This document shows positions 38,558-47,596 of a stretch of DNA of 64,000 bases, piece after piece. Position 1 is the first letter of the stretch; every line of letters starts with the position of its first letter. This DNA is from Streptomyces sp. NBC_01255. Lineage in GTDB: Bacteria; Actinomycetota; Actinomycetes; Streptomycetales; Streptomycetaceae. Where the stretch lies: NCBI RefSeq assembly GCF_036226445.1, contig NZ_CP108474.1, positions 7,440,001 through 7,504,000 on the forward strand. The letters are read 5' to 3'. The notes below the pieces were generated by a model that was not told the DNA's origin, did no database searches, and saw only the letters and a program-made list of their open reading frames with translations. The position numbers and the translations under genes were made by a program.

Positions 38558-40174
38558 ATGAGATCACTCAAGATCATGAGCATGCTCAGCGGTCTGGTCC
38601 TCGCCGCCGGAGCGCTGCTCACCGCCCAGCCGGCCGCCGCCGACGGTCCGAACGGCCCGACGCCCCCGGCCGAGTTCACCAGCGACTGGCACGACCCGGT
38701 CACCGCCGCCCCGCCCGTCGAGACCCCCGGCACCCGCAGCTGCGAGGTCGTCCTCGCCGCCGCCCAGTTCCGCGACTTCACCCCGTACCAGGGCGGATAC
38801 ACCCCGCCGAAGGAGTGCGGCACCCGCTGGAACAAGGTCGTCCTCCGCCTCGAAGGAAGCGTCGAGGGCCGCCAGTACGACCGCCTCGGCTACGTCACCG
38901 TCGGAGGCGTCGAGATCCTCCGCACCTCGACGCCCCAGCCCTCACCCGACGGCATCACCTGGTCCGTCGAGAAGGACGTCACGCGCTACCGCGACACCCT
39001 CAGCCGCCCGCAGCCCGTCGAGATGCTCATCGGCAATGTCGTGAACGAGACGTACACCGGCGTCCTCGACGTCCGGGTCACCCTCACCTTCCACACCGCC
39101 GAGGGTCGCGTGAAGCCCGCCGCGGGCACCCCCGACCGGGTTATTCCGCTCACCGGCTCCACCCTCACCACCCCGCGCAACACCGAACGGCTGCTCGCCG
39201 AGGTGTACGCCACCGGCTCCGGCGGCGGCTGCGAGGAGTACTGGTACCTCTCCGTCCCCGACGCCGCCCCGTACTCCTGCCGGGCGACCGACGGCCCGCA
39301 CCGCGAGGTCCGCGTCTCCGTGGACGGCCGGCTCGCGGGCATCGCGGCCCCCTTCCCCACGGTCTGGACCGGCGGCTGGTCCAATCCCTTCCTCTGGTAC
39401 GTCACCCCCGGCCCGCGCGCCTTCGACGTCCAGCCGATCGTCTACGACCTCACCCCCTTCGCCGCCCTCCTCAACGACGGCCGCGCCCACCGCGTGGAGG
39501 TCTCGGTCGCCGGCGTCCCGGCCGGCCTGAGCGGCTGGTCCGTCCCCACCAACATGCTGCTCTGGCAGGACGAGGGCAGCCGGGTCGTCACCGGCGGGCT
39601 CGACCGGCACGAGGAGAGCGCCCCGCGCAACTCCTCCGTGTACACGGCGGCCTCCGGCAGCTCCCCGCACACCGTCGACACCGGTGCCGGGCACCGGCTC
39701 ACCGTCGCCGGACACCTGAACACCTCGCACGGCAGGGTCGTCACCACCGTCGACCGGACCGTCGGCCACACCTCCGCCCACCGCTGGGGCGAGGGCGAGA
39801 ACCCGGACGCGTTCACCGCGCGCTGGACGGACGACGAGACCGTCACCAGCGGCCGGACCGTCACCCGCGTCCACCGCGCGTACACCATGGACGGTGAGAC
39901 GACGATCGGCGCGGGCGACCGGCTGCGGACGGTCCTCACGCTCGGGGACCGCGCCGACACCGTCGTCCTGCGCGACGGCCGGCGCCTCTCCTGGTCGCAC
40001 CTGGACGACACGTACACCGGGGACGCGACCTACACCACCGGCGTCCCGCGCGACCAGCGGCACGCGGTCGGCACCACGACCGAGCGCTACCGGCTGTACG
40101 GCTCCGACGGGTGCCACGACCGGACCCTGACGACGGTTCAGGGGACGCTCACCGAGGACCGCCGACGCTGCTGA
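38558..40174 (+). CDS. Secreted PNGase A-like amidase (peptide-N4-asparagine amidase A family)
   Basis: 538 residues. Signal peptide LVLAAGALLTAQPAAADG. The mature protein follows the plant/actinobacterial peptide-N-glycosidase A family: CGTRWNKVVLRLEGSVEGRQ, DRLGYVTVGGVEILRTSTPQP, WSVEKDVTRYRD and FPTVWTGGWSNPFLWYVTPG. These enzymes release N-glycans from glycopeptides by cleaving the Asn-GlcNAc amide. The start is an ATG (MRSLKIM) without a good ribosome site; a GTG/ATG further upstream is possible. Convergent with a GH109-type gene, which suggests extracellular glycoprotein degradation. Confidence 0.85.
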   Translation: MRSLKIMSMLSGLVLAAGALLTAQPAAADGPNGPTPPAEFTSDWHDPVTAAPPVETPGTRSCEVVLAAAQFRDFTPYQGGYTPPKECGTRWNKVVLRLEGSVEGRQYDRLGYVTVGGVEILRTSTPQPSPDGITWSVEKDVTRYRDTLSRPQPVEMLIGNVVNETYTGVLDVRVTLTFHTAEGRVKPAAGTPDRVIPLTGSTLTTPRNTERLLAEVYATGSGGGCEEYWYLSVPDAAPYSCRATDGPHREVRVSVDGRLAGIAAPFPTVWTGGWSNPFLWYVTPGPRAFDVQPIVYDLTPFAALLNDGRAHRVEVSVAGVPAGLSGWSVPTNMLLWQDEGSRVVTGGLDRHEESAPRNSSVYTAASGSSPHTVDTGAGHRLTVAGHLNTSHGRVVTTVDRTVGHTSAHRWGEGENPDAFTARWTDDETVTSGRTVTRVHRAYTMDGETTIGAGDRLRTVLTLGDRADTVVLRDGRRLSWSHLDDTYTGDATYTTGVPRDQRHAVGTTTERYRLYGSDGCHDRTLTTVQGTLTEDRRRC

Positions 40175-40180
40175 ACACGG

Positions 40181-40216
40181 CGGTGCCCGGCCCCCGCGCG
40201 CGGGGACCGGGCACCG
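40181..40216. terminator. Bidirectional terminator between amidase and GH109 genes
   Basis: CGGTGCCCGGCCCCCGCG and CGCGGGGACCGGGCACCG form an 18-bp stem with one mismatch and almost no loop, between convergent stop codons. Confidence 0.75.
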
Positions 40217-40222
40217 GACACC

Positions 40223-41659
40223 TCAGGAGGGCTTGACCGAGTCCACGCCCGAGCGGGCCTTGCGCCACTCGCCGCGCGTGAAGTCGGGGATCTCCTGCGG
40301 CGCGCCCTTCGCCTTGATCGAGGCGTGGCTCAGCGGCACCGGAGCCGTCCACGTGGCGGCGTCGTACACGTCGAAGTCCGGCACGAGACCCAGCTGCACG
40401 CACTGCATCAGCCGGTAGATCATGATGTAGTCCATGCCGCCGTGGCCGCCGGGCGGGTTGGCGTGCTCCTTCCACAGCCAGTGGTCGAACTCGCCGGCGT
40501 ACGACGAGAAGTCGGCCCACTGGTCGTTCGTGTGGTCCGGCTCCAGGTAGATCCGGGCCGGGTAGTCCTCGAAGACGCCCCTCGTCCCGCCCAGGCTGTT
40601 GATCCGGCTGTACGGGTGCGGGGTGGAGACGTCGTGCTCCAGCCGGATCACCCGGCCCTTGGCCGTCTGGACCATGCTGATCGTCCGGTCGCTCTCGATG
40701 TACGTCTCCTTCCAGCTCGGGTCGCCGGGCGGCATGTGCTCCGCGCGGTACTCGGCCAGGCCGAGGGCGGGGGTGCCGAAGCTGCTGATGCTCACCACCC
40801 GGTCGCCCCGGTTGACGTCCATGTAGTTGGCGACGGGACCGAAACCGTGGTTGGGGTAGAGGTCGCCGCGCAGCTTCGTGTGCCACAGCCGGCGCCACGG
40901 CCCCTCGTAGTACGTCGGCGAGAACATCAGGCCGCGGAGGTCGTGGTTGTACGCCCCCGCGCCGTGCAGGAGTTCGCCGAACTTGCCGGCGTGCGCCATG
41001 CGCAGGACCCGCATCTCGTTCCGCCCGTAGCAGCAGTTCTCCAGCTGCATGCAGTGGCGACGGGTCTGCTCGGACAGGTCGACCAGCTCCCAGAGCTCGT
41101 CGAGCCGCATCGCGATCGGACACTCGACGCCGACGTGCTTGCCGTTCAGCATCGCCGCCTTGGCCATCGGGAAATGCTGGTCCCAGGGGGTGGCCACGTA
41201 CACGAAGTCGAGGTCGGAGCGGGCGCAGAGGTTCTCGTAGTCGTCCTCGCCGTGGGTGTACACGGCGGGGGCGGGCTGACCGGCGGCGACGACCTTGGCG
41301 GCGGCCCGCTCGGCCTTCTCCCGCACCGGATCGCAGACGGCCACCACCCGCACCCAGGGCAGCGCGAGGAAGAGACCGATCATGCCGTTGCCCCGGTTGC
41401 CGAGGCCGATGATCCCGACTCGGACCGTGGAACGGCCCTCGAAGGGGACCCCGGCCATGGTCGCTCCGCGACGCCTCGGCGTGTCCGGCGCGGCCTTCTC
41501 CGCCGCCGCGGCCGCGGTCGTCGAGGTGGCGGCGGATCCGGTGGCGGCCTGGGCGGCCGGGGCGCCGACGGCGGCGATTCCGAGTCCCGCGCCGGCCGCG
41601 CCGGCGGTGGTCTTGAGGACCTTGCGGCGGCTCGGGGTAGGCGGTACCTGCTCTTTCAT
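40223..41659 (-). CDS. GH109-type secreted oxidoreductase-fold glycosidase (Gfo/Idh/MocA)
   Basis: 478 residues. A twin-arginine signal ([18 protein letters not shown]) suggests export folded with its cofactor. Rossmann start [15 protein letters not shown]; catalytic-region segments [60 protein letters not shown] and [10 protein letters not shown] resemble GH109 alpha-N-acetylgalactosaminidases, which use bound NAD+ in an oxidation-elimination mechanism. GGAGGTTCC precedes the ATG. An inverting assignment to another Gfo/Idh/MocA sugar dehydrogenase is possible. The adjacent secreted PNGase A-like enzyme supports glycan breakdown. Confidence 0.82.
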   Translation of the reverse strand: MKEQVPPTPSRRKVLKTTAGAAGAGLGIAAVGAPAAQAATGSAATSTTAAAAAEKAAPDTPRRRGATMAGVPFEGRSTVRVGIIGLGNRGNGMIGLFLALPWVRVVAVCDPVREKAERAAAKVVAAGQPAPAVYTHGEDDYENLCARSDLDFVYVATPWDQHFPMAKAAMLNGKHVGVECPIAMRLDELWELVDLSEQTRRHCMQLENCCYGRNEMRVLRMAHAGKFGELLHGAGAYNHDLRGLMFSPTYYEGPWRRLWHTKLRGDLYPNHGFGPVANYMDVNRGDRVVSISSFGTPALGLAEYRAEHMPPGDPSWKETYIESDRTISMVQTAKGRVIRLEHDVSTPHPYSRINSLGGTRGVFEDYPARIYLEPDHTNDQWADFSSYAGEFDHWLWKEHANPPGGHGGMDYIMIYRLMQCVQLGLVPDFDVYDAATWTAPVPLSHASIKAKGAPQEIPDFTRGEWRKARSGVDSVKPS

Positions 41660-41838
41660 GGAACCTCCAGGAGCTGTGTGCACGGCTGTTTCATGAATCC
41701 CGCACAGGACCCTGGCCCCGGTGACCGACGGTGCGCAAGGGCGCGGATAGGACTCTTGCGACGGGTAGTTGGACTTTACTGTTCCGGATATCGCATGGAG
41801 TCGTACGCTGCACCGGCCGTCACCCGAACATACGAAGG

Positions 41839-41864
41839 ACCCCTCACCGACCGGGGTGAGGGGT
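41839..41864. terminator. Terminator downstream of the FAD/Fe-S dehydrogenase gene
   Basis: ACCCCTCACC and GGTGAGGGGT form a perfect 10-bp stem with loop GACCGG; read leftwards it follows the dehydrogenase stop at 41903. Confidence 0.7.
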
Positions 41865-41902
41865 CTCTTCGGAGAGAGGGAAGCCCGCAGGCTGACGGGG
41901 GG

Positions 41903-44827
41903 TCAGGGCCGGGTCGCGCGCTCCAGGGAGAGCAGCACCGACCCGTAGCTCCGGCCCGTCGCCCGGTCCATCCCGATCTCGCACATCCGGTTGGCCGACA
42001 GATGCACGTCGAAGGAACGGGCCGTCACCTCGGCGGCCTCGCGGGCGGTGGCCGAGGCGGTCAGCTCGGGGTGGAGCATCCCGCGATCGCCCGCGAAGGC
42101 GCAGCAGCCCGCGTCGGCGGGGACGACGACCTCCTCGGCGCACGCCTCGGCGAGCCTGGTCAGCTGCTCCTCGTCGCCGAGGTGGCGCATGGAGCAGGTC
42201 GGATGGACGACGGCGGACGTGACCCGACGGCGCACGTCGAGCCGGGGGAGCAGCTCGTCGGCGGCCCAGACGAGGGAGTCGAGGACGGTGAGCTCGGCGT
42301 GCAGCTCGCGGTTGTCGTCGGTGAGGTACGGCACGACCTCGTGCGCGATCCCGAGCGTGCACGAGGAGGCGTCGACGACGAGGGGGAGCTTTCCGCCGGC
42401 GGTCCACCCCCAGGCCGCCTCCACGATCCGGTTGGCCATCACCTCGTTGCCCCGCTCGTACCCCTTGGAGTGCCAGATGGTGGCGCAGCACGTTCCCGCC
42501 ACGTCGTCGGGGATCCACACCGGCTTCCCGGCCCGCGCCGACAGGGCGACGACGGCCTCCGGCAGGGAGGGGCCGCTGTGGCCGTCGGGCCCCGCGAAGA
42601 TGCGGTTGACGCAGGCGGGGTAGTAGACGGCGACGGCCGCGGGGCGGTGGGTGCGGGGCAGCCGGCGCGCGGCGGCGCCGGGGACCTCGGGCAGCCACTC
42701 CGGTACGAGGTCGTGGCGGATCGCCTTGCGGGCCAGGCCGGTCAGCCGCTCCAGGACCCGGTCCCCGATCCGGTCCGCGGCGGCCACGGCGAGCCGCGCC
42801 GAGGCCTCCACCGCGCGGAAGTTCTTCGCGGTGAGCGCGGCGATCCTCTCCTCGCGGGGTGAGTGCCGCTGATGGCGGAAGTCCTTCATCAGCGCGCCCG
42901 TGTCGATGCCGACGGGGCAGGCCAGTTTGCAGGTGGAGTCGCCGGCGCAGGTGTCGACGGCGTCGTAGCCGTACGCCTCCAGGAGGCGGGCCTCGACGGG
43001 GGAGCCGTCGGGCTGGCGCATCATCTCCCGGCGCAACACGATCCGCTGGCGTGGTGTGGTCGTCAGGTCGTGGCTGGGACAGGTCGGTTCGCAGAAGCCG
43101 CACTCGATACAGGGGTCGGCGATCAGTTCGACCTTGGGGATCGTCTTCAGGCCGCGCAGGTGGGCCTGCGGGTCGCGGTCGAGGACGATCCTGGGGGCGA
43201 GGACGCCGTCGGGGTCGATGACCTCCTTGACCCGCCACATCAGCTCGGTCGCCTTCGTGCCCCACTCCAGCTCCAGGAACGGCGCGATGTTGCGTCCGGT
43301 GGCGTGCTCGGCCTTCAGCGAGCCGTCGAAGCGCTCCACGGTCAGTTTGCAGAACTCGTCCATGAAGGCCGCGTACCGCTCGACGTCGGCGGGGTCGCCG
43401 GCGTCGAAGGCGAGCAGGAAGTGGAGGTTGCCGTGGGCCGCGTGGCCGGCGACGGCCGCGTCGAAGCCGTGCCGGGACTGGAGGTCGAGCAGCTCGGCGC
43501 AGGCCTCCGCCAGCCGGTCCGGCGGCACCGCGAAGTCCTCGGTGATCAGCGTCGTCCCCGAGGGCCGCGAGCCGCCCACGGCCGTCACGAACGCCTTGCG
43601 GGCCTTCCAGTAGCCGTTGATCCGCTTCGGGTCGCGGGTGAACGCGTTCTCCACGGAGGCCACCGGGGCGACCAGGTCGAGACCGGCCAGGACCGTGCCG
43701 GCCGCCCGCTCGTACGCCTCGCGTCCCGCCGCGTCCGGGGCCCGGAACTCCACCAGGAGCGCCGCCGTCTCCTTCGGCAGCTCCGCCCAGTCCGCCGGCA
43801 CCCCGGAGACACTGACCGAGGCCCGCAGCGTGTTGCCGTCCATCAGCTCCACCGCGAGCGCCCCGGCCTCGTTGAACAGCGGCACGGCCGCCGCGGCGGC
43901 CGGCAGCGACGGGAAGAAGAGCAGGGCCGTGGAGACCTCGCGGTCCAGCGGGAGGGTGTCGAAGACGGTCTCGGCGATGAAGCCGAAGGTGCCCTCGGAG
44001 CCGACCATCAGGCCCCGCAGGATCTGTACCGGCGTGGAGCCGTCCAGGAAGGCGTCGAGCCGGTAGCCGTTGGTGTTCTTGATCGTGTACTTGGCCCGGA
44101 TCCGGGCCGTCAGCTCGGCGTCCGCCTCGATCTCCGCCTTCAGGGCCGTCAGCGCCGCGCACAGCCCCGGCTCGGCGCGCGCGAGCTCCTCGTCGGCCGC
44201 CGGGTCGGCCGTGTCGACCACCGTCCCGGACGGCAGGACGAAGGTGAGCGAGGCCAGCGTCCGGTACGAGTTCCGGGTGGTCCCCGCGGTCATCCCCGAG
44301 GCGTTGTTGGCGACGACCCCGCCGAGCGTGCAGGCGATCGCGCTGGCCGGATCGGGCCCCAGGACCCGCCCGTGCGGCGCGAGCGCCGCGTTGGCCCGGA
44401 CGACGGTGGTGCCGGGGCGGATCCGGGCGCGGGCGCCGCCGTCCAGGACCTCGACGCCCGCCCAGTGGCGGCGGACGTCGACGAGGATGTCCTCGCCCTG
44501 CGCCTGGCCGTTGAGACTGGTCCCGGCGGCCCGGAAGACGACCTCGCGGCCCTTGCCGTGCGCGTACGACAGGACGGCGGAGATGTCGTCGATGTCCTCG
44601 GCGACCACGACGACCTGCGGGACGAAACGGTACGGGCTGGCGTCGGAGGCGTAACGGACCAGGTCGGAGAGGCCCGACAGGACCTTCTCCGCGCCGAGGA
44701 GCTCGGTCAGCTCCTCGCGCAGCCGCCGCGGCGTGCCCCGCGACTGGAGCTCGGGAACCCGGTCCGGGGCCGGACTCCGCTTCGTACCGGGGCGAAGGGC
44801 CTGCGGGTTCGGCTCAAGCAGCGGCAT
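41903..44827 (-). CDS. FAD-binding and 4Fe-4S dehydrogenase (D-lactate / D-2-hydroxyacid type)
   Basis: 974 residues. N-terminal PCMH-type FAD domain (RAAGTSLNGQAQGEDILVDV, GGVVANNASGMTAGTT), FAD-linked oxidase C domain (VAGHAAHGNLHFLLAFD, GIVLDR-type end), then two ferredoxin-like motifs (CIECGFCEPTCPS and CAGDSTCKLACPVG). A C-terminal region follows with paired CCG-like motifs (YYPACVNR, GTCCATIW, HPTCSMRHLG, AGCCAFAGDRGM). Proteins of this layout oxidise D-lactate or D-2-hydroxyglutarate and pass electrons to the quinone pool. GGGGAG precedes the ATG. A single large gene with its own terminator. Confidence 0.9.
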   Translation of the reverse strand: MPLLEPNPQALRPGTKRSPAPDRVPELQSRGTPRRLREELTELLGAEKVLSGLSDLVRYASDASPYRFVPQVVVVAEDIDDISAVLSYAHGKGREVVFRAAGTSLNGQAQGEDILVDVRRHWAGVEVLDGGARARIRPGTTVVRANAALAPHGRVLGPDPASAIACTLGGVVANNASGMTAGTTRNSYRTLASLTFVLPSGTVVDTADPAADEELARAEPGLCAALTALKAEIEADAELTARIRAKYTIKNTNGYRLDAFLDGSTPVQILRGLMVGSEGTFGFIAETVFDTLPLDREVSTALLFFPSLPAAAAAVPLFNEAGALAVELMDGNTLRASVSVSGVPADWAELPKETAALLVEFRAPDAAGREAYERAAGTVLAGLDLVAPVASVENAFTRDPKRINGYWKARKAFVTAVGGSRPSGTTLITEDFAVPPDRLAEACAELLDLQSRHGFDAAVAGHAAHGNLHFLLAFDAGDPADVERYAAFMDEFCKLTVERFDGSLKAEHATGRNIAPFLELEWGTKATELMWRVKEVIDPDGVLAPRIVLDRDPQAHLRGLKTIPKVELIADPCIECGFCEPTCPSHDLTTTPRQRIVLRREMMRQPDGSPVEARLLEAYGYDAVDTCAGDSTCKLACPVGIDTGALMKDFRHQRHSPREERIAALTAKNFRAVEASARLAVAAADRIGDRVLERLTGLARKAIRHDLVPEWLPEVPGAAARRLPRTHRPAAVAVYYPACVNRIFAGPDGHSGPSLPEAVVALSARAGKPVWIPDDVAGTCCATIWHSKGYERGNEVMANRIVEAAWGWTAGGKLPLVVDASSCTLGIAHEVVPYLTDDNRELHAELTVLDSLVWAADELLPRLDVRRRVTSAVVHPTCSMRHLGDEEQLTRLAEACAEEVVVPADAGCCAFAGDRGMLHPELTASATAREAAEVTARSFDVHLSANRMCEIGMDRATGRSYGSVLLSLERATRP

Positions 44828-44865
44828 GTCACGGCTCCCCTTCGGCGCGTCCCCGTACCGGGGGA

Positions 44866-45354
44866 TCAGCAGCCGCTCTCCGGGACGCGGTCGACCAGAG
44901 CGGACAGCAGACCTCCGAGCACCTCGCGCTGATCGACGGTCAATGGAGCAAGGATGTCCTCTGCGGCCGCCCGGCGCGCGCTGCGCAGCTCCCGCAGCGT
45001 GGCGCGCCCCGCGTCGGTGAGCTCGATCCGGACCACCCTGCGGTTGGTCGGATCCGGGACCCTGCGCACCCGGCCGCCCGTCTCCAGGCCGTCGACGAGG
45101 CTGGTCACGGCCCTCGGGACGACTTCGAGCCGGGTCGCGAGATCGGCCATCCGGGGCGGCTCCCCGAAGTGCGCGACCGTGCGCAGGAGCCGGGACTGCG
45201 CGGGGGTGATGCCGACCGGCTCCAGGTGGTGCTTCTGGATGCGGTGCAGGCGCCGGGTGAGCCGCAGCAACTGCTCGGCGAGGGCCCCGTCGGCATCGGC
45301 GTCGGTTCCGCTGAACCGGTGGTCGGAGCCGCTCGGGCGGTCGGAGGTGCTCAT
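44866..45354 (-). CDS. MarR-family regulator of the adjacent ABC exporter
   Basis: 162 residues. Winged helix with PAQSRLLRTVAHFGEPPRMA, LATRLEVVPRAVTSLVDGLE and the wing RRVPDPTNRRVVRIELTDAG, typical of MarR/SlyA. It is divergent from the exporter gene; two inverted repeats lie between them. Expected to repress the exporter until a ligand binds. Confidence 0.92.
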   Translation of the reverse strand: MSTSDRPSGSDHRFSGTDADADGALAEQLLRLTRRLHRIQKHHLEPVGITPAQSRLLRTVAHFGEPPRMADLATRLEVVPRAVTSLVDGLETGGRVRRVPDPTNRRVVRIELTDAGRATLRELRSARRAAAEDILAPLTVDQREVLGGLLSALVDRVPESGC

Positions 45355-45359
45355 GCCGG

Positions 45360-45403
45360 GAACAATATCAGGACCTTGTTCATTGTGAGTATAGGTAACA
45401 ATG
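45360..45403. promoter_or_regulatory. Overlapping inverted repeats, likely MarR operator
   Basis: GAACAA (45360-45365) with TTGTTC (45376-45381), and CATTGT (45381-45386) with ACAATG (45398-45403), share one base and lie in an AT-rich patch 6-50 bp upstream of the MarR start and about 50-90 bp before the exporter start. The half-site TTGT recurs in both. Confidence 0.6.
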
Positions 45404-45450
45404 GGCTAGGGTCTTCATCGCCCGTTCACATCCGTCTCCCGAAGGAGCCC

Positions 45451-47307
45451 ATGCGCCCCCACGACCAGTCCGACTGGACGCCCCCGCCCCGCGACTCCGC
45501 CCAGCCCAAGGAGCCCGCGCAGCTGCGGCGCATCCTGCGGCTCTTCCGCCCTTACCGTGCCCGCCTCGTGCTCGTCGGCCTCCTCGTCGGCGCCGCCTCG
45601 CTGGTCTCGGTCGCCTCGCCGTTCCTCCTCAGGGAGATCCTGGACACCGCGATCCCGCAGGGCCGTACGGGGCTGCTGAGCCTCCTCGCCCTCGGCATGA
45701 TCGCCACCGCCGTCCTGACCAGCGTCTTCGGCGTGCTCCAGACGCTGATCTCCACGACCGTCGGCCAGCGCGTCATGCACGACCTGCGCACCGGGGTCTA
45801 CGAGCAGCTCCAGCGGATGCCGCTCGCCTTCTTCACGCGCACACGCACGGGCGAGGTCCAGTCCCGCATCGCCAACGACATCGGCGGCATGCAGGCGACC
45901 GTGACGTCCACGGCCACCTCGCTCGTCTCCAACCTCACCGCCGTCGTCGCGACCGTCGTCGCCATGCTCGCGCTCGACTGGCGGCTCACCGTCGTCTCCC
46001 TGCTCCTGCTGCCCGTCTTCGTCTGGATCAGCCGCCGCGTCGGCCGCGAGCGCAAGGCGATCACCACGCAGCGCCAGAAGCAGATGGCCGCCATGGCCGC
46101 GACCGTCACCGAGTCCCTCTCGGTGAGCGGCATTCTGCTCGGCCGCACCATGGGCCGCGCCGATTCCCTGACCAGGTCCTTCGCCGAGGAGTCCGAGCGC
46201 CTCGTCGACCTCGAAGTGCGCTCCTCCATGGCCGGACGGTGGCGCATGTCCACCATCGGCATCGTCATGGCCGCCATGCCTGCCCTGATCTACTGGGCCG
46301 CCGGTCTCGCGCTCCAGTCGGGCGGCCCCGCGATATCGCTCGGCACGCTCGTCGCCTTCGTCTCCCTCCAGCAGGGTCTCTTCCGGCCCGCCGTGAGCCT
46401 GCTCTCCACCGGCGTGCAGATGCAGACCTCGCTCGCCCTCTTCCAGCGCATCTTCGAATACCTGGACCTGCCCGTCGACATCACCGAGCCCGCCGAGCCC
46501 GTCCGGCTCGCGAAGGTCCGCGGCGAGGTGAGCTTCGAGAAGGTCGCGTTCCATTACGACCCCGAGGGCCAGGGCCGCCCGACCCTTGACGGGATCGACG
46601 TCACCGTCCCCGCCGGCGGCAGCCTGGCTGTCGTCGGGCCCACCGGCTCCGGGAAGTCCACCCTCAGCTACCTCGTGCCCCGGCTGTACGACGTCACCGG
46701 CGGCCGTGTCGCCCTCGACGGCGTCGACGTGCGGGACCTTGACTTCGACACCCTGGCCCGTGCCGTCGGCGTCGTCTCCCAGGAGACCTACCTCTTCCAC
46801 GCCTCGGTCGCCGACAATCTGCGCTTCGCCAAGCCGGACGCCACCGAGGAGGAGATCGAGGCCGCCGCGCGCGCCGCGCAGATCCACGACCACATCGCCT
46901 CGCTGCCCGACGGGTACGACACCCTCGTCGGGGAGCGCGGCTACCGCTTCTCGGGCGGCGAGAAGCAGCGGCTGGCCATCGCGCGCACGATCCTGCGCGA
47001 CCCGCCGGTGCTCATCCTCGACGAGGCGACCAGCGCCCTCGACACGCGCACGGAGCACGCCGTGCAGCAGGCCATCGACGCGCTCTCGGCCGGCCGCACC
47101 ACCATCACCATCGCCCACCGGCTCTCCACCGTCCGCGACGCCGACCAGATCGTCGTCCTGGAGGCGGGCCGGATCGCGGAGCGCGGGACGCACGAGGAGC
47201 TGCTCGCCCGGGACGGGCGGTACGCCGCCCTGGTCCGGAGTGACGCCCGGGCTGCGGTGCAGAGCGAACAAGCGAACGTGGGATCGGTTGTTCCCCAGAA
47301 CGTGTGA
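45451..47307 (+). CDS. ABC exporter (fused membrane and ATPase domains, drug-type)
   Basis: 618 residues. Six membrane helices (for example ARLVLVGLLVGAASLVSVAS, LVSNLTAVVATVVAMLAL, IGIVMAAMPALIYWAAGLAL) and one complete nucleotide-binding domain: Walker A VGPTGSGKST, signature RFSGGEKQRLAIAR, Walker B LILDEATS, H-loop IAHR. All sites are intact, so a homodimer is expected. GAAGGAGCCC precedes the ATG. Divergent from a MarR regulator, which points to drug or toxic-compound efflux. Confidence 0.93.
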   Translation: MRPHDQSDWTPPPRDSAQPKEPAQLRRILRLFRPYRARLVLVGLLVGAASLVSVASPFLLREILDTAIPQGRTGLLSLLALGMIATAVLTSVFGVLQTLISTTVGQRVMHDLRTGVYEQLQRMPLAFFTRTRTGEVQSRIANDIGGMQATVTSTATSLVSNLTAVVATVVAMLALDWRLTVVSLLLLPVFVWISRRVGRERKAITTQRQKQMAAMAATVTESLSVSGILLGRTMGRADSLTRSFAEESERLVDLEVRSSMAGRWRMSTIGIVMAAMPALIYWAAGLALQSGGPAISLGTLVAFVSLQQGLFRPAVSLLSTGVQMQTSLALFQRIFEYLDLPVDITEPAEPVRLAKVRGEVSFEKVAFHYDPEGQGRPTLDGIDVTVPAGGSLAVVGPTGSGKSTLSYLVPRLYDVTGGRVALDGVDVRDLDFDTLARAVGVVSQETYLFHASVADNLRFAKPDATEEEIEAAARAAQIHDHIASLPDGYDTLVGERGYRFSGGEKQRLAIARTILRDPPVLILDEATSALDTRTEHAVQQAIDALSAGRTTITIAHRLSTVRDADQIVVLEAGRIAERGTHEELLARDGRYAALVRSDARAAVQSEQANVGSVVPQNV

Positions 47308-47429
47308 TCGTGCCGGGAATCGTTGCCCAACTCCCGTACGGCATCGGAAGATTACGGAGTGCGAGCGACGGGCTGCAGACCGCGACCGCACCGTCCCACT
47401 GATGTACCTGTACGAGGAGAAGCACCACC

Positions 47430-47489
47430 ATGAACGTCATCACCGATCTGCTCGCCGGCGTCTTCCACTTCCTGGGTTGGCTCGTCTGA
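47430..47489 (+). CDS. 19-residue hydrophobic peptide
   Basis: MNVITDLLAGVFHFLGWLV and TGA, preceded by GAGGAG ten bases upstream. The sequence is a short amphipathic membrane-type helix, comparable to small conserved membrane or quorum-type peptides and to small holin-like toxins. It lies 122 bp after the exporter gene and 107 bp before mltG with no longer frame overlapping. Real translation is inferred from the ribosome site and the tidy composition. Confidence 0.5.
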   Translation: MNVITDLLAGVFHFLGWLV

Positions 47490-47596
47490 CGATCGCAGTG
47501 CCCGGCGCCGTCGGTTCCCCGTCCCAGGGGACCGGCGGCGCCGCCGCGTGCGCGGGGCTCCCCGGAATCCCGTACGAGGCGGGTTAGCGTGCGGCC

